A DNA stretch of 64,000 nt from the NCBI RefSeq assembly GCF_021401125.1, contig NZ_JACBFQ010000007.1, forward strand, positions 186,001 to 250,000, read 5' to 3'. Positions 62,358 through 64,000 of the stretch are shown piece by piece; within the stretch, counting starts at the first letter, position 1, and each line of letters begins with the position of its first letter. The notes beneath the pieces are model-generated. The model saw nothing but the letters and a program-made list of their open reading frames with translations, made no database searches and was not told the origin of the DNA. Made by a program: the position numbers and the translations under genes. The stretch comes from Xanthobacter sp. NM-59 (GTDB lineage: Bacteria; Pseudomonadota; Alphaproteobacteria; Rhizobiales; Xanthobacteraceae).

Positions 62358-63641
62358 ATGACGCAGGCGCATCTGGACAAATTCGGTCGGCCCATCGTGG
62401 TGGTCACCGGCATCGGGCTCGTCACCTCGCTCGGCCAGGGCAAGGAAGACAATTGGCGGCGCCTGACGGCGGGCGAATCGGGCATTCACACCATCACCCG
62501 CTTCCCCATCGAGGGCATGCGCACCACCATCGCCGGCACCGTCGACTTCCTGTTCGAAGGCCGCGTGCCCGCGCCGGATCTTTCCGAGAAGCTCGCCACC
62601 CTGGCGGTGGAGGAAGCCATTGCGGAAGCCGCCATCGGCACGCCGGGTGACTTCCCCGGCCCCCTCTTCGCCGCTGTTCCGCCGGTGGAGCTGGAATGGC
62701 CCGAGCGCCGGCAGATCGCCGATGCGGTGGGCCGTTACCCCATTGTCTATCATGACCTTCTCGCCGCCGCCGATTCGGGCAAGTTCCGCCCCTGGCACGA
62801 GCGCTTCCTGTTCGGCTCCGTGGCTGACCGCCTGGCCGACCGCTTCGGCACCCGCGGCCAGCCCATTTCCCTGTCCACCGCCTGCGCGTCGGGAGCCACT
62901 GCGATCCAGCTGGGCGTGGAAGCCATCCGCCGGGGCGACACGGACGTGGCGCTCTCCCTCGGTACCGACGGCTCCGTGCACCCGGAAGCGCTGATCCGCT
63001 TCTCCCTGCTTTCGGCCCTGACCACCGCCAACGACAAACCTGGGGAGGCCTCCCGCCCCTTCGCCAAGAGCCGCGACGGCTTCGTGATGGCGGAAGGCGC
63101 CGCCGCTCTGGTGCTGGAGAGCTATGAGCATGCCGTGGCGCGTGGCGCCAAGATTCTCGGCGTGCTGGAAGGCTGCGGCGAGATGGCGGACAATTTCCAC
63201 CGCACCCGCTCCAATCCCGATGGGCGCCCCATCATCGGCTGCATGCGCAATGCCTTCGCCGATGCGGGCATCACCGCCGACGACGTGGACTATATCAACG
63301 CCCACGGCACCTCTACCCCCGAGAACGACCGCATGGAATATGTGGGCCTGAAGGGCGTGTTCAGCGAGGAGAAGCTGGCCAAGACCCCCATCTCCTCCAA
63401 CAAGTCCATGATCGGCCACACGTTGACTGCGGCGGGGGCCATCGAGGCGGCAGTGTCGCTGCTCACCATCGCCAATGGCCGCATTCCGCCCACCATCAAT
63501 TACAACATCCCCGATCCGGCCATTCCGCTGGACGTGGTGCCCAACGTGGCGCGCGATGCCGTGGTGAAGCGGGTAATTTCCAACTCGTTCGGCTTCGGCG
63601 GCCAAAATGTGTGTCTGGTGCTGGCGGGCGAGCCGGCGTGA
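62358..63641 (+). CDS. fabF1XL: FabF1XL, beta-ketoacyl-ACP synthase of the very-long-chain pathway
   Basis: 427 residues with a complete active site: Cys in LSTACASGATAIQLG, His in NAHGTSTPENDRMEY, and Lys/His in NKSMIGHTLTAAGAIEA, ending with SNSFGFGGQNVCLVL. It performs the condensation steps extending acyl-AcpXL. In rhizobia it follows fabF2XL as here. ATG 62358 after GGGGGAG; the frame is open upstream from 62175 without conserved sequence. Confidence 0.94.
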   Translation: MTQAHLDKFGRPIVVVTGIGLVTSLGQGKEDNWRRLTAGESGIHTITRFPIEGMRTTIAGTVDFLFEGRVPAPDLSEKLATLAVEEAIAEAAIGTPGDFPGPLFAAVPPVELEWPERRQIADAVGRYPIVYHDLLAAADSGKFRPWHERFLFGSVADRLADRFGTRGQPISLSTACASGATAIQLGVEAIRRGDTDVALSLGTDGSVHPEALIRFSLLSALTTANDKPGEASRPFAKSRDGFVMAEGAAALVLESYEHAVARGAKILGVLEGCGEMADNFHRTRSNPDGRPIIGCMRNAFADAGITADDVDYINAHGTSTPENDRMEYVGLKGVFSEEKLAKTPISSNKSMIGHTLTAAGAIEAAVSLLTIANGRIPPTINYNIPDPAIPLDVVPNVARDAVVKRVISNSFGFGGQNVCLVLAGEPA

Positions 63642-63942
63642 GCCGACCGCGACCGCGCGCCCGCGACGCATCCGGCCTGAACGCCTCCTGCCCGCGCGCC
63701 ATTCATTCGTGCAGCGGCCATTCAGGGGTAACCCGCCCCCTCTCCCATTTGCGGGGGCGGACGATGGCGGGGAAGCGCCACATCCGCCCGACCGTGCCGG
63801 CTCGCGGAACTGTGCTTGTGCCAGCACGCTGCCAGGCCGGCCTGCGCGGGCAGCGGCAATCCCCTGCCCCGCGGTCCCGCGCCGTGAGATACCCCATCCG
63901 CCCCTTCCCTGACGCCCCCGTCCCGGCGTGGGCGGTGAACGC
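63642..63942. other. Gap between fabF1XL and the short-chain dehydrogenase gene
   Basis: 301 bases. An 8-bp inverted repeat CCGCCCCC / GGGGGCGG (63733-63740 and 63753-63760) is the only structure seen; it lacks a T run. Frames here are Arg/Pro-rich and not credible genes. Confidence 0.4.
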
Positions 63943-64000
63943 ATGGTGCCCCAGATGAAACCCATCCTCGTCACCGGCGGCGGCCGGGGCCTCGGCGCCG
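63943..64000 (+). CDS. Start of a short-chain dehydrogenase/reductase (3' end outside window)
   Basis: Only 19 codons are visible: a short N terminus then PILVTGGGRGLGA, the NAD(P)-binding TGxxxGxG motif of short-chain dehydrogenases. Rhizobial acpXL clusters usually continue with a zinc-type alcohol dehydrogenase (adh2XL) and lpxXL, so an SDR here is either a local variation or an unrelated gene. An ATG four codons in could be the true start. Confidence 0.65.
   Translation, partial: MVPQMKPILVTGGGRGLGA

Overview
This is a GC-rich chromosomal segment from an alphaproteobacterium, most likely of the Hyphomicrobiales (Rhizobiales) and perhaps Xanthobacteraceae. That placement rests on family-level recognition: a CarD regulator, PmtA-type phospholipid methyltransferase, GlnD, and above all an acpXL / fabZXL / fabF2XL / fabF1XL cluster for the very-long-chain acyl group of lipid A, which is characteristic of this order. 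No 16S rRNA or other decisive taxonomic marker is present.

Layout. 1-22.5 kb is core chromosome: a SpoIIE-type phosphatase with a membrane partner, a FAD-linked oxidase, rimM, ahcY, carD, a gamma-glutamyltransferase, a nitroreductase, a double cold-shock-domain protein, engB, a soluble PAS chemoreceptor, and a valine-degradation operon (mmsA, acyl-CoA dehydrogenase, mmsB) divergent from a LysR regulator. A putative Mrr-like restriction gene ends this part.

22.55-38.47 kb is a 15.9-kb mobile element inserted in the 3' end of a tRNA-Met(CAU) gene. A 54-bp piece of the tRNA is duplicated at the two ends. The element has an integrase beside attL, a leftward block (RHH protein, three AT-richer accessory genes, XRE repressor) and a rightward block (MerR-like and AlpA-like regulators, a split primase / DUF927 helicase, HK97-type portal, protease-capsid fusion, head-tail connector, HNH nuclease, small and large terminase). 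It has packaging and capsid genes but no tail, tape-measure or lysis genes. This is the gene set expected of a capsid-forming phage satellite (cf-PICI-like). A ~92-nt module built from repeated TGTTCCCC / GGGGAACA / TGTACCCC octamers occurs four times in it, each time at the boundary between gene blocks. These two observations are the main finds of the window.

38.5-64 kb is core chromosome again: pmtA, mnmA, glnD divergent from a class A penicillin-binding protein, rpmB overlapping a VUT-family transporter gene, an alpha/beta hydrolase, dapE, a large MscS channel, a CAP-domain lipoprotein, an acyl-CoA synthetase, an HpaI-type aldolase, rnhB, a YpfJ-type metalloprotease, an AidB-like dehydrogenase, then the lipid-A acyl cluster. 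The second synthase of that cluster (FabF2XL) seems to lack the catalytic cysteine, suggesting a KS / chain-length-factor pair. The window ends in the first codons of a short-chain dehydrogenase.

No database search was possible. Functions come from recognisable motifs and family memory, and starts were chosen by ribosome-binding sites, gene overlaps and domain boundaries.
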